64,000 nucleotides of DNA from Escallonia rubra (taxonomy: Eukaryota; Streptophyta; Magnoliopsida; Escalloniales; Escalloniaceae): contig JAVXUO010000619.1 of the NCBI GenBank assembly GCA_033065855.1, positions 186,001 to 250,000 on the forward strand, written 5' to 3'. Shown piece after piece: positions 22,965 to 35,468 of the stretch. Made by a program: the position numbers and the translations under genes. A model generated the notes under the pieces. That model saw only the letters and a list, made by a program, of their open reading frames with translations, made no database searches and was not told the DNA's origin. Each line of letters opens with the position of its first letter. Position 1 is the stretch's first letter.

Positions 22965-23698
22965 CATCTCTACAAATGTGCCCGAAAAGCACCATCAACA
23001 GTGCCCAATGAGTCCGAATTTTTTTTTCCTAGAGGAGAGACTCTCGGTAGGGGGTGGGGTCCTTTAGGTGGATCGGATTGTAGCAGCAAGAAAGTGGACT
23101 CACCAATGAAAAATTTCAAGTGTTATTGGATGTAAATTAGTTTGATATATACAGCTCTTGAATCATTTCTACCCCAACCAATTTGTTTCTTTTATGACAT
23201 GTTTAGTTTTCTTTTCCAATTTAAGTTTGTAGACTCAATCCTGTAAACGATACACTTTTATGATGACTATGACTATGTGGAGGTAAATTTTGAATCATGT
23301 TCAGAGTAAATACCAAAGTGAATTGTCGGATTTAGCATTCCAACTTTCCTCTTTTGTTGACTCCTGTTTGCTGTTTTCTTCTCTATCAATTAAAAGCCAT
23401 GCTTAATCAACAGAAAAGTTTTACCTTTTTCACTCACGTTGGTAGTGGGCAATAACAAAGTTCTCTTCTTTTTGTTTGATCGTGCTAGAAAGTTAGTCTT
23501 TTGTTTTTTTGCTTGGGGCGAGAAAAGACGGAACGCGAAATTGCTCCAATTAGTCATAAAGGAAAGAACGTGGTTCAAGTTGTGTCTCTCTCCGACTTAT
23601 AAATTTTTTTTCTTGGCGTCCCGTAATATTTACCCTTTTTGAGACTGTTGGTAAAAAACTATCAATACTTTGTACTAGTATACAATTGAATAGCTCCC
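22965..23698. other. TTL 3' region and intergenic spacer
   Basis: No gene is recognised. The sequence is T-rich and includes the presumed TTL 3' UTR. Short open frames on both strands are low-complexity. Confidence 0.5.
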
Positions 23699-24640
23699 GA
23701 TATACATTCCAGGTAGAATTTGTAGCTTTGTAGTCTATGGATTTTTTTGGGTAGTCTTGTAACCGTGGCACGCCTAAAAACCCCAAGCTTCACAAACTCA
23801 TTATGTCAAGACACCGAGATCATCTGAATTGGGTAGCACTGACTCGTTCTGTGAAGCTTGAACACCCACCCAGCACAAGTCTTGGTCTCGCGAGTTCTTC
23901 ATCCTGGTTTATGATATAGCTATAATTATTTTCAATTTTTGATTAGATTTTGTACAACCTCGCTTTAACATATGAGTAGAACATGAGCAACTGAAAGGGT
24001 TCATGAACAAGGTTGTGAACAACTCTATATATTTATAAATTTTATGCTAATATGTAGTGTAAGACGTAAGCATGTCGTCAGCCCAGTCCATATGTCCCAC
24101 AACCCAAACCAGAACCCAACCCATGCATATCTCCAAACCTACTTCTAAAGCTATGAAAGAAGGATCTACTTTCTTCTTTTTCCTAATTTGGATATGCTAT
24201 TTTGAAGTCAATTTATTAGGAATAGGGCTACATGGTTTTTTTTTTAATCCTTTCCCCTTTTTGATTGAATTTGATCCACCCCTTTTATTGATTAATATAG
24301 TGTCGCAGAGGGAAAGAAAAAAAAAGAGGCCAGCTCTTCCTTTTATTCTGGTTCGTCCATCAAATACGAAGATGATCACGTTTGAAAAACGACAATGCTA
24401 ATGTTTCAGGGATGATTTTTATTTGACAAATTGGATTTACCTTGTTCAGGTTCTTTGTTGAATTCCCTTTTTACGAGCCGAGTCGAGCTTTGCTGTTCTT
24501 GTAAATTTTCGGAGCACAGGTTTGAGCATGGGTGTAAAGTTCGTGACGAACAGTAGTGGAGCTTGAACAAGGTCAAAATTACCAAGCACGAGCTTGAGCT
24601 CTCACTAACGATTCGAGTGCTCGATAATTTGCAGCCCTAT
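23699..24640 (+). repeat. Direct repeat, left copy (partner at 35469-36500)
   Basis: It shares a long, gapped similarity with 35469-36500 in the same orientation. Landmarks in both are GAATTTGTAGCTT, CATTATGTCAAGA, TGGTTTATGATATAGCTA, ACCTACTTCTAAAGCT, GACAATGCTAAT and GAGCCGAGTCGAGCTTTGCT, ending in CAGCCCT. The AGCCGAG/GAGCTCG-rich end ending CAGCCCT resembles the subterminal part of some plant hAT elements. The left copy has a private insertion near 24190-24345. Whether these are two insertions of one element or a segmental duplication is unclear. Confidence 0.75.
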
Positions 24641-24784
24641 GTATAATCATGTGTCCTGTTAAAAACAATTAATTGCGCCTACCACGTAACACGTAGTGGG
24701 TTCAGAAACATACCGCACAAAGTACCCAAAAATTCCGACAAAAGCTCCTTGTTGTTATGAGTTTCCAACACGCTTGATCTTTTT

Positions 24785-25264
24785 TGCAGGTATGAAAACG
24801 GCTACTAAAGTCGAGTTCTTCGTCCACGAACCAAATCTTAGAGCTTGGTGATGCTCTAGAGAGAGTGCAACAGAGGGAGGGATTGTCTTGTGACTTATTG
24901 TATTATCACTAATTTTCTTGGGATATCTATAACCTTATATAGAGATAGTCTTAAAGACTGTATTTATCTCAAACACTTAGGAGATAAATATTGTATTTAT
25001 CCAAACACTTAAGAGATAAATATTCTCTAATTAACTGTAATGATCCTGACTAACAAATACACAATATCTGTTAGTGGTCAGATAATAGGTCCTCCGACCC
25101 AATTTATTAACAGCTCCAACTCGCCCACACAGGGCAAATAAATCATGCAGTCTCTCCCTATCTCTTGTTCACTAATCTCCTCATACAAGAAATGGAACGT
25201 GCGACCTACGAGAAAGAATGTCCAACATTGAGGAGTATTGTATTAAGTTATCACCTAACTAACA
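24785..25264 (-). repeat. Putative 3' LTR of the Copia element
   Basis: In minus orientation this block starts TGTTAGTTAGG and ends in ACCTGCA. It contains TATATAAGG (reverse complement near 24935) in promoter position, as in the U3/R part of an LTR. It lies downstream of the pol remnants. No matching 5' LTR was found to the right of gag, so the boundaries are tentative. Confidence 0.45.
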
Positions 25265-26232
25265 CAATACTTCACTCCAAAAAATCTCGTATGTACCGCA
25301 GATAGTTCAACTACACCAGATTAAACACTCTCAAATCCCTCATAGTGAGCAGTGTTAAACCTCTCATATGTTATGTATTCATGACTTATATTGAAATGAA
25401 AATCGACAAAGTCGCCCGGGCTATGAAACACACAACATGGTGTAATATTGAATTTTCTTCCCAAAGCCCTCATGTCATTCCAATTAGACCCAACCGCTTT
25501 CCTAGACATGCCCCGCGAGACCGCATCATCCATGATCCGAGGGTACATGCTAAAGTAGCGACATTGAGTATCCTCTTCATGACATAGTCTAAGGTGAAAA
25601 GAGTATTACATATAGGATCAAAAATATTTCGATCCAAGTGGCTCGCATAGTGACGAAGCATGGATTCATTCATCACTCCTACTGTCGATCTGCATTTAGC
25701 ACATACAGTATGATTTTCATGTTATGGCGTAACCCGCAAGGGCGTGTCACATAAATGTATAATAAAATACGATATACGAATTTGAGTCTAGTCGCTGTAC
25801 GAGTGCTTAACCTGAGTTTTTCAGCCCAGTCACTCTCATAGTGCCTGCCTGAAATATCACATTTGGCAGTAAATAGGCTACAAAGAGTTGTGGAGATACT
25901 CTATGATTGACCTACCTTTTTAGGTCTCATCTTAGCTCAAACTAAGGCAACATGTTTGCATAACTAGATGTATCATCTTATTCGGCCTCTCAGCGCCTAA
26001 GATAGTTATGTCTCATCTTGCTTGCTAACTTAGCGCCAATATGAATTACCCGTGTGAGTGGGTCAATTCAAGCCTGATGACACTCTCAATAAGGATGTAT
26101 ATGTAATCACAAACATTATCCATTCAATCCAAAATAAACTCAAATCAAGGTATGAAAATATAATAAATAATGTCAAGTACATAAGATGCCATAAGAAACA
26201 TATCATACTCTATGTAGTCCCATACTCCTAAT

Positions 26233-26837
26233 TAGGGGTGAGCATCAAACCTTTCAAATCGATCCGAACCGCTCAAACCGAACCAATTCAATCTGAACCT
26301 TCCAAAGATCTTAACGGTTTGGTTTCACATTTTCCAAACCGACCTTGGTTCGGTTTGGTTCACGGTTCACATTTTTGAAACGGATTCCAAATCGAACCGA
26401 ACAGACCTATGATATGTTAATGTATTTTTAGTAACATTTCATTGATAATTACACATATAAGGTACTAAGCAACTCCACAATAAACAAATCTTGAAAGTTA
26501 AAAGAAACGAAAATATTAACAACACTTAGAACACAAAATTTTTTAGACCAATATCTAGTTTATATTTACTCATTCTTTCTCATTCATCAATGAGAACTTA
26601 TATATCAAATGAAACAAGATTATATGCAATTTAGAAAAAATATAACTTTAATTAGTAGTGTGTAAAGGAACAATGACTTTAAGTGGGCAAACCGATTCAA
26701 ACCGAAACATTTAAACCAACCAAATCGAACCGTCCAAACCGATGGTGTTTGGTTTGGTTCGGTTCACAAATTTTCAAACCGAGGGGTAACAGTTCGGTTT
26801 GCGGTTTGACCCCCAAACCGAACCGTGCTCACCCCTA
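26233..26837. mobile_element. hAT MITE, 605 bp, inserted in the Copia RNase H end
   Basis: Terminal inverted repeats are TAGGGGTGAGCA and TGCTCACCCCTA, with subterminal AACCGAACC / GGTTCGGTT repeats. An 8-bp target duplication, CTCCTAAT (26225-26232) and CTTCTAAT (26838-26845), differs at one base. Joining the flanks restores the Copia tail (SHIRS followed by MGLHR). The interior is AT-rich and non-coding. Confidence 0.92.
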
Positions 26838-29800
26838 CTTCTAATGTGAGAAAGGAAAACATCTCTAGCAATAGGCTTGGTCAAAGGATCAGCCACCATT
26901 CTGCTAGTAGGTATATGCTTCATGGTCACCTCTCCTTACGCAACTAAAGTTCTAATGAAGTGATAATGAAGGCCTATGTGTTTGGCCTTCCCATGATATT
27001 TAGGGTCCTTTATAAAATTTAGGGTAGTTGTACTGTCACAATGAACAGTGACAGCCTCATCTGCATGAGCTGTAACCCCTAGAGCCTGTAAGAATGACCT
27101 CAACCAAATAGCTTCCTGGACTGCTGCTGAACAAGCAACATACTCTGACTCCATCGTGGATAGGACAATGCAAGACTGTTTCTTGCTGCACCAAGAGATA
27201 GCTCCACCTGAAGTGGATCTACGCTCATCTCTATCAATGCCCCAATCAGCATCGATGTATCCTCTCAGTCTCAAGTCTCCACCATGATAACACATGATGA
27301 GATAAACGGTTCCACGTAGGTATAGAAGAATCCTCTTCACCGCATTCCAGTGATCGGGTCCAGGATTACTCTGATAACAACTCACCATTCCAACTGCATA
27401 GCAAATGTCTGGACGCGTACACAATATAGCGTACATTAGACTCCCTACTGCAGTCGCATAAGGCACTTTGGACATCCAATTCTTTTCCTCGTCATTCTTT
27501 GGGCATTGGTCTATGCTTAAAGTACACGCCTTGTCCATTGGAGTGTCTATGAGTTTTGAGTTATGCATACGAAATCGTTCTATGACTTTCTTGATGTATG
27601 TCTCTTGAGACAAACCGAGAAGTCTCTTTGGACCATCACATATGATTTTAACCCCGAGCACATAATTAGCTTCTCCCATGTCCTTCATCTCAAAAGTTGA
27701 GGACAACCACTGTTTAGTGGCGACAATGGAACTCATGTCATTCCCAGATAAAAGAATGTCATCCACATACAAAGAGAGGATCATAATACTTTTCTTGGAT
27801 CATTTTATGTAAATACAATGGTCTTGTTCAATTATTTCAAAACCTATAGAGGTAATGGCATGATGAAATCTAAAGTACCACTGCCTAGACGATTGTTTGA
27901 GACCATATATAGAACGTTTGAGACGGCCAACTTTGCACTCATGTCCCTTGACTTCAAAACCCTCAGGTTGAGCCATATAGATCTCTTCGTCTAGTTTTCC
28001 ATTGAAAAACGCAGTCTTAACATCCATATGAAAAAGTTCTAAATCCTGTTGGGCAACAATAGTCAGGATCAGGCGAATTGAAGCAAAACTCACCACCAAG
28101 GAGAATGTGTCTTCATAGTTCACACCCCACTATTGAGTATAGCCTTTCGCCACAAGACAAGCCTTATACTTGTCAATTGACCCATTTACCTTGCGCTTGA
28201 CTTTTAAAACCCATTTGTTTCGAACAGTCTTGCGCCCTGTCGAAAGGTCAACTAACTCCCAGACCTAATTCTTTTTCATTGAGCTCAACTCATCTATCAT
28301 TGCAGCCATCCACTGATTACTAGCATATGAAGATAAGGTTTCTTCCACATAAGTGGGCTCATCTTCATCAGTTTAAGTGCACATAAGAATTTTTCCGTCA
28401 ATCTAAAAATGACGACGTGGAACTCTTCCCCATGCACCTCTACGCAGTTGAGAATCTTGTTGACCTGATGGTCCTGGTGGTGTGCTCCCACTAGGTTGAG
28501 GGTCACTAATATTATCTTCAGTAACAACCGGATGAGAAACTAATTCTCCACCTCACTTGGAGATGGTAAAGTGACTTCAACCTCCTCTAACTCATAAAGG
28601 TCAAGATTCTTACCGGTGTCTCCAATGCTAGGAAAATCATTCTCTATGAGATAAAAAACTTCTGGATAGGTATCCTACATCTGAACCGAGATTCTATTTT
28701 AGTCTTTCCACCATTTGGATGTTCACCATACATCACATAGCCTTTAGAGTTTTGAGAATACCTTAAAAACATACTCTTTTTAGCTCTAGGCCCTAGTTTC
28801 TCATACTTATGAGAAGTACTGTGAACATAACCTGCTGAGCCCCATGGGCGCAAGTTATCCAAATTTGGCTTTTGGCCATTCTAAAGCTCATATGGGGTGG
28901 ATTTGACTGATTGTGAAGGCACACATTTAAGTATATAGGCTGCAGTCAAAAGAGCATCCCCCAAAAAGATATTGGAAAGTTTGCTTGCGCCATCATAGAC
29001 CTAACGATATCTAACAATGTTCTATTCCTTCTTTCCACAATACCATTTTTTTGTAAATCATTAGGAATAGTAAGTTGCATGTGTATCGCTTTTTCCCCAC
29101 AAAATTTCTTGAAGTCATTGGACAAATATACGCGTCCCCGGTCAGTGCGAAGAGTCTTTAAACTCTTATCTTTTTGATTCTCAACTTCTGCTACAAAGCG
29201 TTTGAAACAATCCAAAGCTTCATAGCAGTGAGATATTAGATACACGTAACCATATCGCGTATAATCGTCTATCAGTGTGAGGAAATAAGAGGCGCCATGG
29301 CATGCCTTCACACTCATAGGCCCACATATGTCAGAGTGAACTAGCTCAAGTGGCTGAGTTGCTCTCACAGCCTTTTCAAAAGGCTTCCTGCATGCTTTAT
29401 CGGCCAAACAAACCTCACATGTTCGTAGATTGACTTTTGCGAGTGGGCCCAAAAGGCCTTCTCTAGTCAAATGAGTCATTCTATCTTGGCCTATGTGGCC
29501 CAGTCTTGCATGCTAGAGGTGGTAGAATCATTCACAATATTATCATTCACCACATAAAAATAAAAAACATGAGAATCAATTAAATCCAATTGAAAAATAC
29601 TATCCATGCGCATGTCCAAACAAAACATCATCCACAAAATTGTTCAACTTATTACCCCTAAAATTGAAGGAAAAACCATTGTCTAATAAACCAGTAACTG
29701 AAAGTAGATTAGGCCGAACAGTGGGTGCATACGCACATCCTCAAGAAGCAATGTGTGCCTAGTGTCCAATTTGAGCTGGTATGAACCAACCCCTAGCACC

Positions 29801-30679
29801 TCCTCAGAGCTATCATTTCATATGAAGATATGTTTGCTTCCCACTGGAATCCGGTGATAATCTGCAACCCCTCTCGATCACGTGCTACATGTTTTGTTGC
29901 ACCTGTATCCACAAACCACACACATTGGAAATCAACAACCGTCACATGTGATGAAACATATAACTGAGAGAGATATTCAGAAGGTACCTTCTTCGGCTCA
30001 GTGCAATCACGAGCGAAGTGTCCTTGCTGTTGACAGTTGAAGCATTTGATTTTAGACAAATCCTTTTTTCCACCACGATTTCCTCTCTTGTGCTTCTTTA
30101 TTTTCCCTTCCTTTGGTGCAGAAGTGCTAGCCTCACCTTTCTTGCCTTTCTTATTTTATCTTCCGCGCTTGCCATTTGCATTGCACGATCCCCTTTGGGT
30201 GACATAAGTAAGGGTCTTATCAGCATCTCGAGTCTCAGCCTCAAGGATGACATGCTGTGAAAGTTCTTGATGTTTTCACTATGGGTCAATATCTGTTTCA
30301 TATTGGCCCATGAGGTAGGAAGGGACCTTATGACAGCTCTGACTTGTTGCTCATCAGTGAGCGCATGGCCAGCATCCCTTAGCTTACCAATCATGTTGGA
30401 CATGACCCTTAGATGTTCATTCATGGTATGCTTCGGGTCTTTTATGTATTCCTCAAACTTAATCACAAGGCTACGAAGCCGTGTAGTTAAGGTTCTACCA
30501 AAAGAGAACTTGAGCTGATCCCATAAAGCTTTGCAAGTTGAAAGTTCATCAAATTGCCCAATAAGATCATTTTGCAAGCTGCTCAACAAGGTGTAGTGCG
30601 CACTACGATCTTTTTCATTTCATTTCTGGTAGGGAGCGTGGTCTCTTAGGGGTTGCCTCTAAATGGGCGCGATCATCTC

Positions 30680-32132
30680 TGAAACAAATAAAATAACCCT
30701 AGAAGGGGTGAATAGGTTTTTTGATAATTAATGGGGAGTTTAAACTAAGCACAATCATAAATCTCAATCAAACCAAGTACTACTTCAATCAAGATGCTAA
30801 CTACACAATCTCAAGCAATTATAGAGCAATAAGCAAAGAGATTGAGTTAGAGATACATGACAAGGAGATTTCAATGATTCGGCTTAAATTACCCGCAAGC
30901 CTACATCCACCTCTTCAAGGAAGTCCCTTGCAAGAGCACTAGAATCCACTAGCAACAATCTTCTTCTGGGTCAAGATCAAAACCCTTACTACACTTGGTG
31001 ATATCTCCACACCAAGCATAAGCGTTGAATCCACAAAGCTTACCCAAGACTTGACAAACCCAAGCCTTGATCACAATCCTTTTACAAAGATCAAATGTAT
31101 ACAAAGAAACCCTCTTAAAAGGAAATCAATACAAATGAAGCTCTAGTGCAATAGAAAGATAAGAGAATTGATGACTTTAAGAATGCTCACTATCAATCAA
31201 AGAGTTGCTCACAAATATGCTCTATTTAATGATATAAATCATGAAGATGAAGAGATAAAAGTTTAATCTATGAGCCTTTATGTTTCTCTAATGAATGGAG
31301 GCTTAGACTATGATTTCTGTAGTGTATGATGAAGCCCCAAATCATTTATATAGGGAGCAAATGAAATATAGCCGTTATAGCCATTATATGAGCAAAACTG
31401 CCATTGCAGTCGACTGTATTTCCAATACAGTCGACTGGGTTCCCTCTAAACTAGCCGTTGGGGTCTTGTCCATGAAAATAGCCGTTGGAACTGAATTTTG
31501 ACCAATGCAGTCGACTGTATTCCAATGCAGTTGATTATATTACCCTACTGCCTATCGACTGCCTATCGGCTGCCTCACAGAACTCCCTTTCTTATTTTGG
31601 GCATAACTTTTTCTAAACAAATCGGATTGAGGTGCCATTTTTTTGTGTTGGAAAGCTAATGAAATTTTTTATCAAAATATGAAAAGTTTAGCACCAAAAA
31701 ATATTTTGTGAAAATCTGAGTAAGCTCCAAATTTCACTTATTTTCAAGAATCACACTTGTGTGAAAGGTTATGAACTCACATGCAATGCACAAGGTGTTT
31801 TAAGGTCATTTTAAGTCATAATCATCAATCCAAGCATCAAACCAAGACTAGTTACATAATAGTAAAGATCAATCATAATCGATAGTAACTTAGCCTTTGC
31901 ATTCTTTCTTACTCTTTGACATTGGACTTGATGAAGCTTCCATAGCATGTCCACTATAGCTTTAAGCTTCTTTGGTTTTAATCCATCTATCCAACTTCTC
32001 AAATGTGCCTTCTTGAGTGTGCACGTATATACCTACTAAGAATACACTCCAAGCACACATTAAAACATAATCAATGTGTAGTTATCATCAAAACAAGATG
32101 TAGGCCTAGGTTATCCAACCATAAGGCTAACA
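30680..32132 (-). mobile_element. Solo LTR, 1453 bp, inserted in Copia gag
   Basis: On the minus strand it starts TGTTAGCCTTATGG and ends TTGTTTCA. On the + strand an exact 5-bp target duplication ATCTC flanks it (30675-30679 and 32133-32137). Excising it rejoins gag in frame (HFTKE then MIAP). The interior contains the common plant LTR words TTTTGATGATAAC and TTCACCCCTTCTAGGGTT, plus a CAGTCGACTGTATT-type palindrome near 31408-31437, partly repeated at 31507. There is no coding region. It belongs to a different family from the LTRs at 6861 and 43180. Confidence 0.92.
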
Positions 32133-32266
32133 ATCTCTTTGGTGAAGTGCTCTTCGAGCTCTTGTTCATTTAGCATGAATTTTATCTTTTTGTGCTAAAT
32201 GTCATAATTATCTTCGTTAAGTTTTTCACCCTTAACGAGATCAACTATGACATTCTTGGTGGCCAT

Positions 32267-33042
32267 TCTATTCACTACATTAGTTTGCGCAAAGAGAAAA
32301 ACATTAATTATACATCCTTCTATTTATATCAAAAAATTCAAATGAAAAATATTATCCTTCCTCACATCATGAAATCGAAAATTTGCTAAGCTCGTAATCA
32401 TCTCCCATGTATGTGAGTTGGGGAAAAAAATATTTTTCAAGTAATTTTTCGCATTAAATTTCATATCAGCTAATCCACAAAGTAATGAATCATCCGCATG
32501 ATAATTTAAAATAATATAAAATTGTACCATACAACAAAGTGTGCAAGGACTCCATTGAGCCCTATTGGCATTCTAATAACTTATGCTAAGAAAAATCTAG
32601 CTTGAATAATGTGCTTGCAAAATTACATCCATGTACGAGACTTTCTGAAATATACAGGGAAATAATAGATTACATCATCTCTGAGAATCCTACTACAAAC
32701 TACTCCAATAAAGAAAATGGAGATGCCACACAACACTTTATTCTCAAAAGAACTTTCTTAAAGCAAAAGTAAACACAAAAATATAAGTTCATTTAGAATG
32801 CCAATATAATATGCATTCATTAACCTAAAACTAGCATGCTCAAATAACAAGTCAAAGGGCAATTAAATGGATGAATAGGCCACATTCTCCTTCCAAGGAA
32901 AATGGGCGAAAAGGCTTTGAAATTGGGTTTAAAAAGTGTGGGCTTACCAAAACCCAACAAATATATCTCAACAAAAGCATATTTAAACCATAACACTAAT
33001 CAAGGCAAACAAATAAAACATAATTCATCTATGTCATATATA
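32267..33042. other. Possible Copia leader, then AT-rich sequence without features
   Basis: Nothing is recognised. The Copia 5' leader and LTR would be expected here, but neither a primer-binding site nor similarity to 24785-25264 is visible. Confidence 0.4.
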
Positions 33043-34422
33043 TAGGGACGACAATTAGATCCGCACCCGTCGGATCCCCCCCCGCCCCGCTAGGAGCGGG
33101 TTATTTTGACTTTGACCGGGTTATGGGGCGGGTATGGTATTTTTTTAAAAAAATCCATAGCGGGTTAGGGTCGGGTATGGTATTCTGCCCAACTCGCCCC
33201 GCTATCTGACCCGTACCCGCCCCGTTATGCGCCAGCTAATCTCTGCCGTCCATCCATTTATATATATAGTCCCTTCCAACCCTAATATTATCATTCTTCT
33301 CTTAATCTCTTCACTTCCTACCGCCGCTCCCTGCTTGGCTCCCCTTTCCCCACAAATAGTCAACGTCCACCTCCACCTTGGTGACCACCGTACAACTTTC
33401 CTCCACACCGTCGGTGTCCATCTCCACCTCGGTGACCACAGTCCACCGCTCCACCGCACCGTCAGCTTCCATCTCCACCTCGGCGACCACCATCCAGCTT
33501 TCCTCCACACCATCAGCGTCCATCTCCACCTCAGTGACCACAGTCCACCGCTCCACCGCACCGTCAGCTTCCATCTCCACCTCGACGACCACCGTCCAAC
33601 TTTCCTCCATACTGTCAGCGTCCATCTCCACCTTGGTGACCATAGTCCACCGCTCCACCGTACCGTCAGCTTCCATCTCCACCTCGGCGACCACTGTACA
33701 CCTATTCCCCGCAAAGACGGCGTCCACCTCCACCTTCGCAATCACGTCCACCGTCGGCGTCCGGCGGCTCGATTTCACTCCAATCCTTCGTGATCTGTCA
33801 GAGTGTCACTTGAGAAAGCAAATGTTTTAGCCAATGTATTCTGAGTTTGCATAATTTCTTTCTAGACATCGTAATGGTTGTGCTTGGACATGCCCATGGA
33901 TTGCCAACTAAGTTGAGGAGTGTTAAAGAATGTTATAGTGGAGACTTCAATTTACAGTATTGCGTAACCATTATTTTGCTTCCGTTTTCCTTTTCAAGTA
34001 TCTACTCTGGTCAGTGTGTTTTGTGCAACCCAACCATTACATTTCCCTGATTCTTCCTTGTAACTTGTTTTTGTTTTGTGGTTGAAGTGTTGCCTTTTAG
34101 TGAATTCTTTTTTTGGTTTTGTGATTGAATTTTTAATTATTCAGTGTTTTGTGAAGTGATGAATCATGAGAATTGTAGTGGCTCTGTGAACTGTGATTGA
34201 AGATGGATTACTTGCCTGAAATGACGAACTAGACAGTTTTGAGTGCTACAGGGGAGGGGGGGGGCGGGGATGGGTTTTTCAATCTTTGTTAGGATCGGTT
34301 ATGGTTTTGTATATAAATGACCCACTGACGAGGCGGTGCGGGGCGGAGTGGGGTTTTAGGGCTACCGGGGCGGGTGCGGATTTTATAAGATCCGCATCCG
34401 ACTCGCCCCATTGCCATCCCTA
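33043..34422. mobile_element. hAT-type non-autonomous element, 1380 bp
   Basis: Termini are TAGGGACGACAATTAGATCC and the inverse of TAGGGATGGCAATGGGGCGA, both leading into GGGCGGGT-rich subterminal repeats. An 8-bp target duplication, CATATATA (33035-33042) and CATATATC (34423-34430), has one mismatch. It carries a minisatellite that leaves long frames open on both strands, but no transposase. Confidence 0.85.
33365..33720. repeat. Minisatellite of about 54/108 bp in the hAT element
   Basis: The block repeats CCATCTCCACCTCGGTGACC followed by a variable CAC-rich half, several times. The period is a multiple of three, so frames on both strands stay open and give repetitive peptides (for example EVEMDADG and EVEMEADG on the minus strand). 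I regard these as repeat artefacts, not genes. Confidence 0.8.
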
Positions 34423-35468
34423 CATATATCTCTCCAAAATATTTATTTTTGCGCACGAAGTGAAAAAATTAATATTTGCGCATTATTCGTGTTTTAGGGA
34501 CCACAAAAATACTCACAAATAGCCCAAAAACGAGAGATAAATTCTTAAAAGAGGATAAACAGTAAATTTTAATATACCCTCTAAAATTTAGGAAAAAAAT
34601 GTGTGTGTATAAAACAAACTTTCAAAGCTAATTTCTATAAAAAAAAATCGTTGAAAAATTAAACAGAATACACACAGAGGGTATAAAGGTAAATTTAACA
34701 CCACAGGAAAAATTCAAAAGCCAAGACAAGGCTCCACGCGCCGGCGGTGGGGTCAGAATCGGCTGAAAACAGCCTTAATGCGCCACCGTGCGTGTGGGGC
34801 AGCGTCTGGAGCTTCTTGGAGCAGGCACGTGTGTAGCACGCGCGCGTGTGGGACGTGTGGAAGAACTCGGCGTGGCGCATGTCGCGCGTGGCAGCTCAGC
34901 CTTGGCTGGCACGTGGTCGACCCTTCTTCGCGCCCGTGAGGCGCTTGAATGGCTGGCTTCACGGGTGGCGTGCGTCTTTGGCGTATGGCTTGTGTTCTGG
35001 TCTTCTTCATTGGAAAACCCTAATTTTTCAGCCGCCACCATGCCCCGAAGCCAATGTTGAAAGGTCATATCTCTCTTGTTTTTAAGCCAAATAATGTGTG
35101 CCATATATCGTTGGAAAGCTTATGTGACATAAATTAACTCTGTAGTAACCGATTATGATAAAAAAATGAATATCATGCTCCAAATTTGAGCCCCAAAACT
35201 TGAAAAAACCACAGTTTTCTTGAAAAATAAAATCGGGATTTTTCACAAACCATGCATCCAATAATCAAAAAAGTTTATAGAGTTCATCCCCAACCATAGG
35301 GGAACAAAACCATGTAATTAATTTTCAGAATAACATGCTCATAAATTTGAATTTTTCTTGATGGGTCTCATATATCGTATCCGAAAAAAGGCGTAACATG
35401 CGTATAAATTATACTAGCATGTTAAAGGCAAATCAACAAGTAATCACGCTCACATACGGTCCGCTCTC
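34423..35468. other. Intergenic sequence, no gene recognised
   Basis: A GC-richer island (34725-35045) yields frames on several strands, but none resembles a known protein. The surrounding sequence is AT-rich and could be an old LTR fragment. Confidence 0.4.

Larger units (their letters stand above)
24785..32266 (-). mobile_element. Decayed Ty1/Copia retrotransposon with nested insertions
   Basis: Minus-strand remnants run in Copia order: gag start at 32266 (MATKNVIVDLVKGEKL), gag core, CCHC knuckle, protease, integrase, reverse transcriptase and RNase H, then a putative 3' LTR. Two later elements interrupt it: a solo LTR inside gag (30680-32132) and a hAT MITE at the end of RNase H (26233-26837). 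Many stops and frameshifts are present, and no 5' LTR or primer-binding site was recognised upstream of gag. Confidence 0.85.
26225..32266 (-). pseudogene. Copia gag-pol polyprotein, inactivated
   Basis: Readable blocks on the minus strand, from right to left, are gag N-terminus (32266-32138), gag core from about 30674 (YTLLSSLQNDLIGQFDELST), zinc knuckle CFNCQQQGHFARDC at about 30050, protease motif DTGATKHV, integrase at 29479-28946, reverse transcriptase 28123-27800 (MDVKTAFFNGKLDEEIYM) and 27784 onward (YVDD box intact), and RNase H ending SHIRS at the hAT insertion. In-frame stops occur in gag between the insertion site and the core (TAG, TGA) and repeatedly in integrase and RT, so the polyprotein cannot be made. 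Domain order with integrase before RT defines Copia. Confidence 0.9.

Noticed and set aside
28297..30059. Functional Copia protease/integrase/RT
   Set aside because: Individual motifs survive but stops and frameshifts lie between and within the domains.
33227..33830. Protein genes of 150-188 aa on both strands
   Set aside because: They lie wholly in a minisatellite whose unit is a multiple of three, inside a hAT element with its own target duplication.
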